Notes: generated from the sequence alone by a model not told the origin. A stretch of 64,000 nt of DNA from Paenibacillaceae bacterium (GCA_015057715.1 SVDS01000003.1:1-64000); one strand, 5' to 3'. Shown: positions 47,981-58,834, numbered from the stretch's first letter. Program-made: numbers and translations.

Positions 47981-49069
47981 TTGGTACCCTTGAGGAAACA
48001 ATGGTTGGTAGTAATTTCAGCAGGGATCCTTCTGAGCATGGGAGGGATGATGAGTTCCCTTGCTTCAGAAGATAATGGGCAGGAACAAAGCACCCCCATT
48101 AATCTTATGGAAGCCACGAAGGAATGGCAGTGGAAGGAAGATTCCGGTGGCTGGAGATACATAAAAAAGGATGAAACCTATAAAAAGAACTGCTGGGAGA
48201 AGATTGACGGAAACTGGTATTATTTTGGCTATGATGGTTATATGAGCACAGACTGGACAACGATCCGCGGTATGGATTATCTCTTTTCCGAGACCGGGGA
48301 GCTGCAGCTTGGATGGTGCTATAACGACGAAGAGGAAAAATGGCATTATTACAAGGAAGATGGTACTCCGCAAAAAGGCTGGTTTCAGGACCGGGATGGA
48401 AGCTGGTACTGGTTTTCTGCAAAGGGGGAGATGACTTCTTCCGGATATAAGTATGTAACCGGAGGAAAGTATTATTTCTTTGACAACGGACAGATGGCCG
48501 CTAACCAGTATGTCGGTCTCTTTTATATGGATGAAACCGGGAACAGAAACAAAAATTTTGATATCATAATTGAAAGTAAGAAAAAGAATACTGCCATCTC
48601 TGCTGAAGTAAAGGAAGGATTTACAGAAGCCTCCAAGAATCTGCCCCGGGAATGGGTGAAGCGTTTTACGGATCAGGGCTGGGAAATTCTCTATTATCCG
48701 GAAAAGCAGTATTTTTCTGCGCCCAATACCGGGAGTGGTGTTTATTACGTAGGTCATTCGCTGGATACCACTTATAAGAAAATAAAGATATGCAATCCTT
48801 CTGAACTAACAGAAGCATTTTGCGAATATATCGGATATGAATACGGTTTATATAAGGGAACGCTTCAGGAGGCGACGGATTTATCCATGGATAAATCTTT
48901 GATGGACGAATATGTTTTTATACCGGATTACTATGCGGATGATATGAAATTTTATTTTGGAAAGCTGGCAGCAGCATATTTGGGAAGTACATCAACCAGG
49001 TCAGAGATGGAGGCAGAAGCCCCGGACGTGACCAGGATATTAAAAAAGATATTATACGGGCAGAGTTGA
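47981..49069 (+). CDS. secreted protein with choline/cell-wall-binding-type repeats and uncharacterised C-terminal domain
   Basis: Signal-like N-terminus; repeats GGWRYIKKDETYKKNCWEKIDGNWYYFGYDGYMSTDW, GWFQDRDGSWYWFSAKGEMTSSG. Confidence 0.82.
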   Translation: MVPLRKQWLVVISAGILLSMGGMMSSLASEDNGQEQSTPINLMEATKEWQWKEDSGGWRYIKKDETYKKNCWEKIDGNWYYFGYDGYMSTDWTTIRGMDYLFSETGELQLGWCYNDEEEKWHYYKEDGTPQKGWFQDRDGSWYWFSAKGEMTSSGYKYVTGGKYYFFDNGQMAANQYVGLFYMDETGNRNKNFDIIIESKKKNTAISAEVKEGFTEASKNLPREWVKRFTDQGWEILYYPEKQYFSAPNTGSGVYYVGHSLDTTYKKIKICNPSELTEAFCEYIGYEYGLYKGTLQEATDLSMDKSLMDEYVFIPDYYADDMKFYFGKLAAAYLGSTSTRSEMEAEAPDVTRILKKILYGQS

Positions 49070-49229
49070 ATTACGAATAATTCTTATAGCAGGCAATAGT
49101 CTGATATAGATTATACTGATTCAGCGCTGCTTTTTTAATTTAAAATCTGGTTGACAAATCAACGAATATATAATATTATAAAATTATATTTAATAAAATT
49201 GAATTTAGCAATATAAAAGGAGAATGGGA

Positions 49230-49592
49230 ATGGATTTAATACCCCGTATTGTTGTTCTATTGATTGCGGCAGAACATTTATACATTTTATGGATGGAGAT
49301 GTTTGCCTGGAAGACAGCTGGAAAAAAGATGTTACCCGGTTTTGAATCGTCGTTTTTTGAGGAAACAAGAGTAATGGCGGCGAACCAGGGGTTGTATAAT
49401 GGGTTTCTTTCCGCAGGTCTTATATGGTCCTTGTTTGTGGGAGAAGGGATATGGGCAGACAGAATATCCATCTTTTTTCTTTCCTGCGTAATTATCGCAG
49501 GGGTATATGGAGCTTTGACTTCATCGAAAACTATTTTTTTTAAACAGGCGATGCCTGCGATTGCGGCACTTTTCATTGTGATAATTTTTTAA
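49230..49592 (+). CDS. DUF1304-like membrane protein
   Basis: ALIAAEHLYILWMEMFAW-type pattern (VLLIAAEHLYILWMEMFAWKTAGKKMLPGFESSFFEETRVMAANQGLYNGFLSAGLIW). Confidence 0.85.
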   Translation: MDLIPRIVVLLIAAEHLYILWMEMFAWKTAGKKMLPGFESSFFEETRVMAANQGLYNGFLSAGLIWSLFVGEGIWADRISIFFLSCVIIAGVYGALTSSKTIFFKQAMPAIAALFIVIIF

Positions 49593-49610
49593 ATTAAAGG
49601 AGTGATATAT

Positions 49611-50351
49611 ATGAATGAGACAATAAGAACAATTCAGAATCACAGATCAATCAGAAGCTTTCTTGATAAAGAGGTTGATGACGTTATCATCGACGAGATC
49701 CTAAGGGCTGCACAGTCCATGCCCAATTCGATTAATGGCCAGCAGAGTTCGGTCATAGTAATTAAGGATAAAGAAACAAAAGCAAAAATAGCCCAGCTGG
49801 CCGGTGGCCAGAAATGGGTGGAAGATGCACCGGTATTTCTTCTGTTCGTACTGGATTTTTATAAAACCAGTCTTGCGGCTGAGAAAAACGGGTTGACACA
49901 GGTGATACATGAGAGTGTGGAAGGAACCATGGCAGGAACCTTTGATGCAGGACTTTCCATGGGCGCTGCAATTATAGCCGCAGAGTCGCTGAATCTTGGG
50001 ATTGTACCAATCGGCGGAGTCCGTAAAAATCCAGGTGAAATCATAAAGCTTTTAAATCTTCCTCCTTATACCTATCCGGCAGTTGGCCTGGCAGTGGGAT
50101 ATCCAAAAGACGAATCACACAAGAAACCAAGACTACCATTTTCTACATTTCGTCACAATGAAGTTTACCACACAGAGGAAATGAAAGAAGCCATCGACCG
50201 GTACGATATGGAGATGGAAGAATATTTAAAAGAAGTGGGGCGTCAGCAGGAAGGAAACTGGAGTAAATACACCTCGGGAATTTATCAGAATGTTTATTAC
50301 CCCGATGTCTATCCCACCATGAAAGACCAGAAGTTTTTAAACGACAAATAA
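49611..50351 (+). CDS. NADPH-dependent oxidoreductase, nitroreductase family (NfrA-like)
   Basis: IRTIQNHRSIRSFLDKEVDDVIIDEILRAAQSMPNSINGQQSSVIVIKDKETK...IVPIGGVRKNPGEI. Confidence 0.92.
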   Translation: MNETIRTIQNHRSIRSFLDKEVDDVIIDEILRAAQSMPNSINGQQSSVIVIKDKETKAKIAQLAGGQKWVEDAPVFLLFVLDFYKTSLAAEKNGLTQVIHESVEGTMAGTFDAGLSMGAAIIAAESLNLGIVPIGGVRKNPGEIIKLLNLPPYTYPAVGLAVGYPKDESHKKPRLPFSTFRHNEVYHTEEMKEAIDRYDMEMEEYLKEVGRQQEGNWSKYTSGIYQNVYYPDVYPTMKDQKFLNDK

Positions 50352-50393
50352 AAGAAAGGGAAAGCTGCAAAAAACAGCTTTCCCTTTCTTTAT
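50352..50393. terminator. bidirectional terminator between convergent genes
   Basis: AAAGAAAGGGAAAGCTG caaaaaa CAGCTTTCCCTTTCTTT. Confidence 0.8.
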
Positions 50394-52303
50394 TCTGCCA
50401 GCTCACCCCAAAGCTCATACAGCTCTTCCAGACGTTTGCTGATCATCTCTTTTTCCTGGTTTAATTCCATAAGTTTTGGTACATCTGTGAAAATCTCTTC
50501 TTTTATAAGAAGTTCATCGATTTCCCCGTCTCTGGTTTCCAGTTTATGAATTTCTTCTTCTGTTTTTTTCAGTTCGTTCTGGCGTTTGCGGATCTTTGCC
50601 TGTTCTTCCTTTTGGGCTTTCCAGTCAAGCTTTATTCCGGAAGTGTCTTCGCTGGTTACAACAGCGGCTTCGGGCACCGGGGTCAGAAGACCAGTCATAA
50701 TATCCTTCTTTTCCAGATAATAATCGTAATTTCCGATATAGTTAATAAGGGTCTGGTTAGTCAGGTCCAGAATTCGTGTGGCAGTTTTATTAATAAAATA
50801 ACGGTCATGGGATACGTAAAGCACGGTGCCGGTGTAATTAACCAGGGCGCCTTCCAGTATCTCTTTTGAGGTGATATCCAAATGGTTGGTCGGCTCGTCA
50901 AGGATCAGGAAATTGGCTTCAGAAAGCATAAGCTTTGCCAGAGAAACACGTCCCCGTTCCCCACCGCTTAAGTCCTTGATCCGTTTATATACGTCATCGC
51001 CTGTAAAGAGAAAGGCGGCCAGGATATTGCGGATCTGGGTATTGTTCATATATGGATAGGTATCCTGAAGTTCATCGAATAAAGTTTTGTCCATATGAAG
51101 AACCTGATGCTCCTGGTCATAATATCCGATATGTACCTTGGAGCCTAAGGAAACTTCTCCCTGATCGGGCGCCAGTATGCCGTTTAATATTTTTAAAATT
51201 GTGGTTTTCCCGGTACCGTTGCCGCCGATAATGGCAACCCGTTCTCCACGCTTGACTTCAAATCCGATGTGTTCAAATAGGAGATTGTCTCCAAATGATT
51301 TTTTTAGATCTTTAACAGTCAGAACGTCATTTCCACTGATTACGTTTGGTTCCAGCTGGATACGCATCTCGTCGTTAACCTCGGCAGGCTTTTCCAACAA
51401 CTCGATCTTGTCCAACATCTTTTCTCTGCTTTCTGCCCGTCGTATGGATTTTTCCCTGTTAAACGATTTTAATTTTGTAATTACTTCTTCCTGATGCCTG
51501 ATTTCCTGCTGCTGGTTTAGATAGGCCTTCATCTTGGCTTCCCGAATCATGGCTCTTTTGCTGCTGTACTCCGTATAGTTACCCTGATATACGGACAAAA
51601 TGCCATTATCCAGCTCAATGATCTTTGTCACCACACGGTTTAAAAAGTATCGGTCATGGGCTACGATGATTACGCTGCCGTCATAATTAATCAGATAACC
51701 CTCCAGCCAGGCAATGGAATCCATATCCAGATGGTTGGTAGGCTCATCAAGCAGGATGATGTCTGGTTTTGTAAGGAGAAGGCGTCCTAAAGCTACCCGG
51801 GTTTTCTGTCCGCCGGAAAGAGCAGATACCGGCTTTTGAAAATCATCTTCTGTAAAACCAAGACCCTTTAATACGCCGGTAACCTCACTTCGGTAAGCGT
51901 AGCCGTTTTGCAGCTCAAATTCATGGTTTAAGCGGCTGTAAACGGTAAGCATCTCATCCAGTTCCTCACCAGTGGCATGCTTCATATCCAGCTCAAGTTT
52001 GCGGATTTTTCCTTCCATATCCATAAGGGGGCGTTTCACTTCCAGAACCTCTTCATAGACCGTGCGGTCTCCGGATAAATCCTGATGCTGTGATAAATAG
52101 CCTAAGGTTTTCCCCTTGGATATGACCACCTCTCCTTCATCCGATGCCAGTTCGCCGATAATCATTTTTAACAAAGTGGATTTACCGGCTCCGTTAATTC
52201 CTACAATGGCGGCTTTCTCATGGTCTTCTATATGGAAGGAAGCGTGTTTAATCACTTCGTTGGTGCCAAATGCTTTACTGATATTGCTGCATGAGAGAAT
52301 CAT
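50390..52303 (-). CDS. ABC-F family ATP-binding cassette protein
   Basis: Two ABC domains (GINGAGKSTLLKMI; GGNGTGKTTILKIL), LSGGQKTR and LSGGERGR signatures, no TM segments. Confidence 0.94.
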   Translation of the reverse strand: MILSCSNISKAFGTNEVIKHASFHIEDHEKAAIVGINGAGKSTLLKMIIGELASDEGEVVISKGKTLGYLSQHQDLSGDRTVYEEVLEVKRPLMDMEGKIRKLELDMKHATGEELDEMLTVYSRLNHEFELQNGYAYRSEVTGVLKGLGFTEDDFQKPVSALSGGQKTRVALGRLLLTKPDIILLDEPTNHLDMDSIAWLEGYLINYDGSVIIVAHDRYFLNRVVTKIIELDNGILSVYQGNYTEYSSKRAMIREAKMKAYLNQQQEIRHQEEVITKLKSFNREKSIRRAESREKMLDKIELLEKPAEVNDEMRIQLEPNVISGNDVLTVKDLKKSFGDNLLFEHIGFEVKRGERVAIIGGNGTGKTTILKILNGILAPDQGEVSLGSKVHIGYYDQEHQVLHMDKTLFDELQDTYPYMNNTQIRNILAAFLFTGDDVYKRIKDLSGGERGRVSLAKLMLSEANFLILDEPTNHLDITSKEILEGALVNYTGTVLYVSHDRYFINKTATRILDLTNQTLINYIGNYDYYLEKKDIMTGLLTPVPEAAVVTSEDTSGIKLDWKAQKEEQAKIRKRQNELKKTEEEIHKLETRDGEIDELLIKEEIFTDVPKLMELNQEKEMISKRLEELYELWGELAE

Positions 52304-52457
52304 GGTTTCTTTCCTCCTGAATAAATTGGGACAATAGTACCAGTATAATATAGGTCCATTTATTTTTCAAGGATACAATCGTAAAACTCGTTTGACATTA
52401 TTTTATCACCCAGTTATAATGGTGATAGTTAAATTCTAAGTTAAAGAAGGTGAAGAT

Positions 52458-53132
52458 GTGGCAGATAAAGAAATTTCAAAAGCAGTGATTGCCAGGCTTC
52501 CCAGGTATTATCGTCATCTGGGAGAGCTTATGGAGGATGGAGTGGAACGGATATCTTCCAATGAGCTGAGTTTGCGTATGAAAGTGACCGCTTCTCAGAT
52601 ACGCCAGGATCTTAATAATTTCGGCGGATTCGGACAGCAGGGTTATGGATATAATGTGAAATACTTATATACAGAGATAGCGAAGATATTAGGAATTGAC
52701 AGACAGCACAATTTAGTGATTATTGGTGCGGGCAATTTAGGACAGGCGATTGCAAATTATGCAAATTTCGAAAAGCGTGGTTTTTTAATCAAAGGAATGT
52801 TTGATATCAATCCACGTCTGATCGGTCTGGTTGTTCGCGGAATTGAGATCCGAAGTGTAGATGATCTGGAACAGTTTGTAAAAGATAATGATGTTCAGAT
52901 TGCAGCCCTGACCATACCAAAGACCAAGGCACCGGAAATTGCAGACCGTCTTGTAAGGGCAGGCATCAAGGCTATCTGGAATTTCGCTCATACAGACTTA
53001 ACTGTGCCGGATGATGTTGTGGTAGAGAATGTACACTTATCAGAGAGTCTGATGAGACTGTCTTACCGGGTCTGCAGTATGCAGGATAACTCGGTTGATG
53101 AAAAGCAAAGACAATCAGCAAAGAACAGATAA
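52458..53132 (+). CDS. rex: redox-sensing transcriptional repressor Rex
   Basis: VIARLPRYYRHLGELMEDGVERISSNELSLRMKVTASQIRQDLNNFGGFGQQGYGYNV...IIGAGNLGQAIANY. Confidence 0.97.
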   Translation: MADKEISKAVIARLPRYYRHLGELMEDGVERISSNELSLRMKVTASQIRQDLNNFGGFGQQGYGYNVKYLYTEIAKILGIDRQHNLVIIGAGNLGQAIANYANFEKRGFLIKGMFDINPRLIGLVVRGIEIRSVDDLEQFVKDNDVQIAALTIPKTKAPEIADRLVRAGIKAIWNFAHTDLTVPDDVVVENVHLSESLMRLSYRVCSMQDNSVDEKQRQSAKNR

Positions 53133-53208
53133 TATGCCTGCCGGCAGCCAAAGAGGAGTTTCTCCTCTTTGCTGCCGGTAGTTTGCTATGGAGAAAGGCG
53201 GGTGCAGT

Positions 53209-54735
53209 ATGAGATATCTGGTAACGGGAGAACAGATGAAGCAGGTTGACCAATATACCATCGAACAAATTGGTATCCCATCACTGGTACTGATGGAGCG
53301 GGCAGCCCTGGCCGTTTTTAAAGAAACAGTAAATCATGTGAAACAGACGGAACCGGTGTGGGTGCTGTGCGGGAGCGGTAATAACGGTGCTGACGGAATT
53401 GCTGTTGCCAGAATGCTTCATATAAGCGGTTATCATGTTCTGGTTATTCTTGCTGGAAAAAAGGACAAAGGAAGCAGTGAATATTTAACCCAGCTCTCTA
53501 TTGCAGAGAAAACAGGAGTAAAAGTATTGGAGGGCATGGATGGAAACCCGGGAACCTGCAGTCTGCTCATTGACGCGCTGTTTGGCGTAGGGCTTGACAG
53601 GGAGATACTTGGTACCCATCTGGAGATTATGAAATCCGTAGCCAGGTGTAAGCCGGGATTTACAATAGCTGTGGATATTCCCTCCGGCATTCACTCCAAT
53701 ACCGGACAGATTCTGGGAACTGCAATCCCCGCAGATGTAACGGTTACATTCGGATATGAAAAACTTGGCACCATGCTGTACCCTGGAAAAGAATACAGCG
53801 GCAGGGTGATTGTAGAGGATATTGGTTTTCCTCCTGAAAGTATGAATGATGTGAAAACGGAATATTTTACATTTCAAGAGACAGACATGACGCTGATCCC
53901 CAGCCGGCCGGCTTATTCCAATAAAGGCAGCTTTGGTAAAGTTCTACTGGTTGCTGGTTCCAAAAACATGAGCGGGGCTGCATATTTAAGTGCGCTTTCC
54001 GCTTATCGGACTGGTGCTGGTCTGGTTCGGATCTTTACTGTAGAGGAAAACAGGGAGATTTTGCAGACCTTACTTCCTGAAGCTGTGATTGTTTCCTACC
54101 GGTCATCAGATGCTGAACGAAAAACGGAGAACTTTGAACAGCTTTTGATTGAACAGTGTGAGTGGGCCAGTGTGATTGTTCTGGGACCGGGACTGGGGCA
54201 GGGTGTTTATGTGAAAAATCTGGTGGAATCCATTCTTGTAAATGCCTATGTTCCGGTAATTGTAGATGCTGATGGGCTGAATACCATTGCCAATAATCCG
54301 GAGCTTACCAGTTATTACACGGAGAACATTATCATTACCCCTCATCTGGGAGAGATGGCAAGACTTACCGGAAGCTCGGTAGAACTAATAAAAAAACATC
54401 TCATTCAGACAGCCAGAGAGTATGCAGACCGGTTTGGTATAACCTGTATATTAAAAGATGCAGTTACCATTGCTGCCCTTAATGATCAGAGAACCTATGT
54501 AAACAGCAGCGGGAACAGTTCCATGGCAAAGGCTGGAGCAGGAGATGTACTGACCGGAATTCTGGCCGGGTTACTGGCAATGGGAATGGAAGGACCAGAT
54601 GCAGCGGCTCTGGGTGTATGGCTTCACGGTCTTGCGGGGGATATGAGAAAGAAGAAATATGGAGATTACGGTCTTCTTGCCAGAGAACTGGCAGATGAGA
54701 CTGGTATAATATTGCAGGAGCGAACGAGGGAATAA
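53209..54735 (+). CDS. nnr: bifunctional NAD(P)H-hydrate epimerase/dehydratase
   Basis: YjeF_N: VLCGSGNNGADGIAVARMLHISGYHV; carbohydrate kinase: NKGSFGKVLLVAGSKNMSGAAYLSALSAYRTGAGLV...MAKAGAGDVLTGILAGLLA. Confidence 0.96.
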   Translation: MRYLVTGEQMKQVDQYTIEQIGIPSLVLMERAALAVFKETVNHVKQTEPVWVLCGSGNNGADGIAVARMLHISGYHVLVILAGKKDKGSSEYLTQLSIAEKTGVKVLEGMDGNPGTCSLLIDALFGVGLDREILGTHLEIMKSVARCKPGFTIAVDIPSGIHSNTGQILGTAIPADVTVTFGYEKLGTMLYPGKEYSGRVIVEDIGFPPESMNDVKTEYFTFQETDMTLIPSRPAYSNKGSFGKVLLVAGSKNMSGAAYLSALSAYRTGAGLVRIFTVEENREILQTLLPEAVIVSYRSSDAERKTENFEQLLIEQCEWASVIVLGPGLGQGVYVKNLVESILVNAYVPVIVDADGLNTIANNPELTSYYTENIIITPHLGEMARLTGSSVELIKKHLIQTAREYADRFGITCILKDAVTIAALNDQRTYVNSSGNSSMAKAGAGDVLTGILAGLLAMGMEGPDAAALGVWLHGLAGDMRKKKYGDYGLLARELADETGIILQERTRE

Positions 54736-54738
54736 AAA

Positions 54739-55926
54739 ATGAAAACATATGGAAGGGTATATGAAGCAGTAGATTTAGATGCAATCCGGTACAACATGGA
54801 AGAGATGAAAGCAAACTTAAAGCCGGAGACAAAGATGATCGGGGTTGTAAAATCCGATGGATATGGTCATGGTTCTGTCCCTGTGGCTCTGGCAATTGAT
54901 CCTTATGTGTGGGGATATGCAGTGGCAACAGTGGAAGAAGGCGTGATACTTAGAAAACATGGAATCACAAAGCCCATTCTGGTTCTGGGAGTGGTTCCCT
55001 GTGATGGCTATCAGCTTCTGGTGGATTATGAGATCAGCTCTGCCGTATTTCAGCTGAAGAAAGCCATGCGCCTTTCTGAACTGGCGGAAAAAGCAGGAAA
55101 GAAAGCGGTGGTTCATCTGGCTCTTGATACCGGTATGAGCCGTATTGGGTATCCGGTGACCGAAGAAGCAGCAGAGGAAGCGGCAAAGATCTGCAGACTG
55201 CCGGGAATTTATGCGGAAGGGCTCTTTACTCATTTCGCAAAAGCAGATGAAACGGATAAAAAAGCAACGGGATCACAGATTGAGAAATTTCAGGCATTTG
55301 TAGATATGCTGGGCGAAAGAGGAATTACTATCCCTGTCCTTCACTGTTCTAACAGTGCAGGAATTATTGATTTGCAGGAGGCTAATTTTCATCTGGTTCG
55401 TGCAGGAATTTCTATCTATGGGTTGTATCCTTCCGCAGAGGTAAAAAAAGAACCCGTAAAATTAAAACCTGCCATGGAATTAAAAAGTACCATTACCTAC
55501 ATAAAAAAAATCGGACCTGGAACTTCTGTCAGCTATGGTGGAACGTTTACTGCCGAACAGGAAATGACAGTGGCTACAATCCCTGTGGGATATGGAGATG
55601 GCTATCCCAGAAATTTATCTGGAAAAGGCGAGGTCTTAATCAGGGGACAGCGGGCTAAAATTCTTGGCAGGGTATGTATGGATCAGTTTATGGTTGATAT
55701 CACATCCATTCAGGGAGCACAAGAAGAGGATGAGGTTGTTTTAGTAGGAAGACAGGGAAAGGAACAGATTACAGTGGAAGAATTGGCCGAGCGTTGCGGC
55801 GGCTTTCATTACGAGATTCTCTGTGATATCAGCAAACGGGTTCCCAGGGTCTATGTGGAACACGGTGAAGTAGTGGGAACCAAAGATTATTTTAACGATT
55901 GTTACAGCTCCTTTTTAAAGGTGTGA
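54739..55926 (+). CDS. alr: alanine racemase
   Basis: AVDLDAIRYNMEEMKANLKPETKMIGVVKSDGYGHG...VCMDQFMVDIT. Confidence 0.96.
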   Translation: MKTYGRVYEAVDLDAIRYNMEEMKANLKPETKMIGVVKSDGYGHGSVPVALAIDPYVWGYAVATVEEGVILRKHGITKPILVLGVVPCDGYQLLVDYEISSAVFQLKKAMRLSELAEKAGKKAVVHLALDTGMSRIGYPVTEEAAEEAAKICRLPGIYAEGLFTHFAKADETDKKATGSQIEKFQAFVDMLGERGITIPVLHCSNSAGIIDLQEANFHLVRAGISIYGLYPSAEVKKEPVKLKPAMELKSTITYIKKIGPGTSVSYGGTFTAEQEMTVATIPVGYGDGYPRNLSGKGEVLIRGQRAKILGRVCMDQFMVDITSIQGAQEEDEVVLVGRQGKEQITVEELAERCGGFHYEILCDISKRVPRVYVEHGEVVGTKDYFNDCYSSFLKV

Positions 55927-56040
55927 TAACCAACTCCATGTCCATATCATATGATAAGGTATGCGGCGGAAAAACTTAAGTGAATACACGAGTCAAAGTA
56001 GGTCAATAATAGACTTAAATAAATTGACGGAGTGTGAGAA

Positions 56041-56389
56041 TGTGATAATCAGACGTGGAGACATTTATTATGCCGATCTAAGACCGGTAGTAGGCTCTGA
56101 ACAGGGCGGGATTCGCCCGGTTCTTATTATACAAAATGACATCGGTAATAAGCACAGCCCCACTGTGATCTGTGCAGCGATTACCTCAAGAATGAATAAG
56201 GCAAAGCTGCCTACCCATGTGGAACTGGATACAAAAAAGTGCGATATGATCAAGGATTCAGTTATACTTTTGGAACAGCTGCGGACCATTGACAAGCAGA
56301 GACTGAAAGAGAAAATTTGTCATATTGATGAAAAACTGCAGCAGGAAGTGGACTGTGCATTAAGAATCAGCTTAGAACTGAATACATAG
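56041..56389 (+). CDS. MazF/PemK family toxin (EndoA-like)
   Basis: GTG start; [62 protein letters not shown]. Track ORF begins at 55961 with a probably untranslated extension; start codon approximate. Confidence 0.88.
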
Positions 56390-56484
56390 TTCACCATTGA
56401 CGGAATGCTGATAAAATGGTATATTCTTAAATAGTTGTGAGAAAAAATACGAAAGAAAATCAACAAAAGGAGTAGAATTTTCAG

Positions 56485-57891
56485 ATGGACGATGGCAATC
56501 CGCTTATACGCGTGATTATTTTTATTGCTTTTATCGTATTGGATGCAATTTTTTATGGATTTGGTGCAGCAATTCAGAATGTGAATACGACAGAATTGGA
56601 ACATCAGATGGAAGAAGGCAGCGAGAAGGCTGCAAAACTGCTGCATATTGTTAACAGACCAACCAGATTTGTGAACACCATTCAGATTACCACCAACTTA
56701 ATTGGTATGGTGACGGGAGCGTTTGTATTAGGACAGTTTAAGATCTGGCTGGAGGCAATCTTAAGCCGGGGGAGCGATGGCCCCAACCGGTGGATTTCTC
56801 TTTTCAGTCTTTTCCTTGTAGGTGCCTGCCTGATTATTCTGCTGATCAGCTTCGGTATTATTATTCCAAAGCGCTGTGCAGCTGAGAATCCGGAAAAGTG
56901 GGGATACCGTATGCTTCCCGCAGTAACTTTTATTATGATTCCCCTGATTCCCTTTGCGTGGGTTGCAAACCTGATTGCTTTCATCGTTCTTAAGGTCATG
57001 GGCATAGATATGGCATCAGACATTGAGAACGTAACCGAAGAAGACATTATGTCCATGGTTAATGAGGGGCATGAACAGGGTGTGTTAGAAGCCAGGGAAG
57101 CGGAGATGATCACCAATATCTTTGAGCTCAATGACAAGGAAGCTGCGGATATCATGACTCACAGAAAGAATCTGGTTTCCTTAGACGGAGAGATGATGTT
57201 AAAAGAAGCGGTGACATTTATCCTGACAGAGGGGTATAATTCCCGGTATCCAGTCTATAAAAAAGATGTGGATGACATCATTGGTATTCTTCATATGAAG
57301 GATGCACTGATTGCCGCTGAAATAGAAGAGAATGGCAGCCGGCAGCTCTGGGAGATTGAAGGACTTTTAAGAGAGGCTCATTTCATTCCCGAAACCAGGA
57401 ATCTTGATACGCTGTTTAAAGAGATGCAGTCCAGAAAGATCCACATGGTAATTGTGGTAGATGAATATGGTCAGACTTCCGGTATTGTTACCATGGAAGA
57501 TATTCTGGAAGAGATTGTAGGCAATATTCTTGACGAGTATGATATGGATGAAGAATTTATCGTACCATCGGATGACGGTACTTACGTTATGAATGGTATG
57601 ACTACGCTGGAAGACGTGGAACGGGCATTAGACATTGAATTTGATGAGGAGGATTATGACTCCTATGACACAATAAATGGTCTGCTGATTTCCAGACTGG
57701 ACCGGATTCCCCAGGAAGGGGAAGAATCAGAAGTATCCATTATGGGTTATAATTTTAAGATTCTTCAGGTGGAGAACAAGATGATTCAGACAGTCCGTGT
57801 ATGGAAGGAAGAGCCAGAGGTGCTTTCTGAGGAAGAAAAAACCGTCAGAAAAACGGAATCCGAGTTAAAAGACTCTGAAAAAGAATCATAA
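56485..57891 (+). CDS. HlyC/CorC family CNNM-CBS transporter/hemolysin-like protein
   Basis: CNNM-type membrane domain, CBS pair (IMTHRKNLVSLDG...YNSRYPVYKKDVDDIIGILHMKD; VVDEYGQTSGIVTMEDILEEIVGNILDEYD), CorC_HlyC C-terminus. Confidence 0.93.
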   Translation: MDDGNPLIRVIIFIAFIVLDAIFYGFGAAIQNVNTTELEHQMEEGSEKAAKLLHIVNRPTRFVNTIQITTNLIGMVTGAFVLGQFKIWLEAILSRGSDGPNRWISLFSLFLVGACLIILLISFGIIIPKRCAAENPEKWGYRMLPAVTFIMIPLIPFAWVANLIAFIVLKVMGIDMASDIENVTEEDIMSMVNEGHEQGVLEAREAEMITNIFELNDKEAADIMTHRKNLVSLDGEMMLKEAVTFILTEGYNSRYPVYKKDVDDIIGILHMKDALIAAEIEENGSRQLWEIEGLLREAHFIPETRNLDTLFKEMQSRKIHMVIVVDEYGQTSGIVTMEDILEEIVGNILDEYDMDEEFIVPSDDGTYVMNGMTTLEDVERALDIEFDEEDYDSYDTINGLLISRLDRIPQEGEESEVSIMGYNFKILQVENKMIQTVRVWKEEPEVLSEEEKTVRKTESELKDSEKES

Positions 57892-58052
57892 GCGCACAGC
57901 TGCCAGAACTTTCCTGCATCAGACAGGAAGGATATGGCAGCTGTGTATTGTTTTTTTCTTGCAAGATGAAATAAATAGTGATAGAATAGAAAAGATGTTA
58001 TTTTTCGATATAAAGAGGACGAAATAGAGAAAGAAAAGGAGTGTTGGAAGCG

Positions 58053-58781
58053 ATGTCAGGACATTCAAAGTTCGCAAATATTAAGCACAAAAAAGAAAGA
58101 AACGATTCCGCAAAAGGTAAAGTATTTACTGTAATCGGAAGAGAAATTGCAGTAGCGGTAAAAGAAGGCGGATCAGACCCTGCGAACAACAGTAGGCTCC
58201 GTGATGTAATAGCGAAAGCAAAAGCCAACAACATGCCCAATGACACCATTGACAGGGGCATTAAAAAAGCTGCCGGAGATGCCAATTCTGTTAACTATGA
58301 GACAATTACATACGAAGGATACGGCCCCAATGGAGTGGCGATCATCGTAGATACACTGACAGACAATAAAAACCGGACTGCTGCCAACGTAAAGAACGCA
58401 TTTACAAAAGGCGGCGGAAATGTGGGTACTCCAGGCTGTGTATCTTTTATGTTTGACAAAAAGGGACAGATCATTATAGATAAAGAAGAATGTGATATGG
58501 ATGCGGATGAGCTTATGATGATCGCTCTGGATGCAGGTGCAGAAGATTTTTCAGAAGAAGAGGACAGCTATGAAGTACTGATTGCGCCAGAAGAGTTCAG
58601 CGCAGTACGTGAAGCATTGGAAGCAGCAAAAATCCCCATGATTCAGGCTGAAGTTACCATGATCCCACAGACATGGGTGGAGCTGACTGATGAGGATTCA
58701 TTAAAGAAGATGAATCGGATTCTGGATCTGTTAGATGCAGAAGATGATGTACAGGCGACCTATCATAACTGGGACGAATAA
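58053..58781 (+). CDS. YebC/PmpR family transcriptional regulator
   Basis: [40 protein letters not shown]...[39 protein letters not shown]. Confidence 0.96.
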   Translation: MSGHSKFANIKHKKERNDSAKGKVFTVIGREIAVAVKEGGSDPANNSRLRDVIAKAKANNMPNDTIDRGIKKAAGDANSVNYETITYEGYGPNGVAIIVDTLTDNKNRTAANVKNAFTKGGGNVGTPGCVSFMFDKKGQIIIDKEECDMDADELMMIALDAGAEDFSEEEDSYEVLIAPEEFSAVREALEAAKIPMIQAEVTMIPQTWVELTDEDSLKKMNRILDLLDAEDDVQATYHNWDE

Positions 58782-58791
58782 AATAAAAACG

Positions 58792-58822
58792 GGCATGCAC
58801 GGGAATAAGTGCATGCCTTTTT
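58792..58822. terminator. terminator downstream of yebC-like gene
   Basis: GGCATGCACgggaataaGTGCATGCCTTTTTATT. Confidence 0.78.
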
Positions 58823-58834
58823 ATTATAGATACT

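Noticed and set aside
53485-54928. Several >100-aa minus-strand ORFs opposite nnr/alr
   Set aside because: Antisense to strongly supported coding genes; no domains or RBS.
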